The notes below the pieces were generated by a model. The model ran no database searches. It was not told the origin of the DNA and saw only the letters and a list, made by a program, of their open reading frames with translations. Made by a program: the position numbers and the translations under genes. Positions 5,486-5,821 of a stretch of DNA of 5,821 nucleotides are shown piece after piece; position 1 is the first letter of the stretch, and every line of letters starts with the position of its first letter. The stretch is from Trueperaceae bacterium (GTDB lineage Bacteria > Deinococcota > Deinococci > Deinococcales > Trueperaceae), in the NCBI GenBank assembly GCA_029210865.1, contig JARGGE010000197.1:1-5821 (forward strand). The letters are read 5' to 3'.

Positions 5486-5821
5486 TCAGGGCACGACGCG
5501 CGTCCCCGCGTGGCCCGTCTGCACGCGCGCGAGTTCGCCGGCCAGGCGACCGTCGGCGATCACCGCGGCCGGGGCCCCTTGCGCGAGCGCGGCCAGCGCG
5601 GCCTCGACCTTGGGGATCATGCCGCCCGCGACGCGGCCGTCGGCGATCCGCGCGAGGGCCTCGGCCCGGGTGAGGACGTCGAGCCGCGAGGCCGGGTCGG
5701 CCGGGTCGTCGAGCAGCTTCACGCCGGGCGCCACAGCGAGCAACTCGCGGGCCCGGTCGGCACTGAGCGGCCTGGCGAACTGGAGATTGACAGACTCGGA
5801 ATGCCCGGTGTGCACGGGGAC
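5486..5821 (-). CDS. Chimeric frame: aspartate-semialdehyde dehydrogenase fragment joined to acetylglutamate kinase C-terminus (5' end outside window)
   Basis: The frame is open at the window edge and ends in TGA at 5488-5486. The first roughly 40 codons read as aspartate-semialdehyde dehydrogenase (Asd): VPVHTGHSESVN holds the conserved His (5801-5803) used as acid-base catalyst in that family, followed by FARPLSADRARELL and APGV. From about 5700 downward the sequence reads as acetylglutamate kinase (ArgB): LTRAEALARIADG, then GGMIPKVEAAL (the lysine at 5609-5611 matches the conserved kinase lysine), and the family-typical ending AGTRVV. The switch falls near GVKLLDDPADPASR (5684-5725), where both families can have similar residues. 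Asd would lack its C-terminal section and ArgB its N-terminal amino-acid- and ATP-binding parts, so the product is unlikely to perform either reaction. It is either a rearranged gene or an assembly chimera. LysZ-type kinases are a less good match than ArgB. Confidence 0.75.
   Translation of the reverse strand, partial: VPVHTGHSESVNLQFARPLSADRARELLAVAPGVKLLDDPADPASRLDVLTRAEALARIADGRVAGGMIPKVEAALAALAQGAPAAVIADGRLAGELARVQTGHAGTRVVP

Noticed and set aside
5486..5821. Reading the right-edge frame as ordinary acetylglutamate kinase throughout
   Set aside because: The first roughly 40 codons (GHSESVN, FARPLS, ARELL, APGV) fit aspartate-semialdehyde dehydrogenase and have no counterpart in the kinase at that position.
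1..5821. tRNA, rRNA, CRISPR array, insertion sequence or prophage genes
   Set aside because: No conserved RNA gene segments, regularly spaced repeats, transposase motifs or terminal inverted repeats were seen.

Overview
The window is very GC-rich and densely coding. It begins and ends inside genes, so it may be a short contig or an arbitrary cut. The gene content points to a high-GC bacterium with an outer membrane or comparable complex envelope: an ExbD/TolR-type proton-channel subunit, a TonB-like membrane anchor, and a secreted LysM/M23 peptidoglycan hydrolase. A promoter-like motif lies directly against one start codon, the arrangement seen in leaderless genes of Deinococcota. A Deinococcota relative (for example of the Trueperaceae type) is my best guess, but this is inference; no marker gene fixes it.

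Left part, + strand (1-2459): the tail of an unidentified gene overlaps exbD by 4 bp (ATGA). exbD is followed 7 nt later by a 640-codon gene. That gene has a TonB-type membrane anchor with the SxxxH motif, then a Pro/Ala/Val-rich linker of about 300 residues. Where TonB would have its C-terminal domain, it carries a DUF3048 (YerB-like) domain. The three reading frames look translationally coupled and probably form one operon for an energised envelope machine. This is the most interesting part of the window.

Middle part, - strand (2497-5041), convergent with the first operon across a 37-bp gap: a secreted protein with six LysM repeats and an intact M23 metallopeptidase domain, followed 10 nt later by a calcineurin-like metallophosphoesterase. 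An extended -10 element just upstream of the first gene suggests that this two-gene unit is transcribed as a (near-)leaderless mRNA.

Right part, - strand (5042-5821): a strong hairpin separates the LysM/M23 unit from an unrecognised 64-codon gene with a near-consensus Shine-Dalgarno. Upstream of that, at the window edge, is an open frame that reads as a piece of aspartate-semialdehyde dehydrogenase joined in frame to the C-terminal part of acetylglutamate kinase. The join is either a genuine rearrangement or an assembly chimera.

The left and middle operons both act on the cell envelope: one couples the inner-membrane proton gradient to a periplasmic domain, and the other binds and cuts peptidoglycan. 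The right edge belongs to amino-acid biosynthesis. I found no tRNA, rRNA, CRISPR array or insertion sequence.
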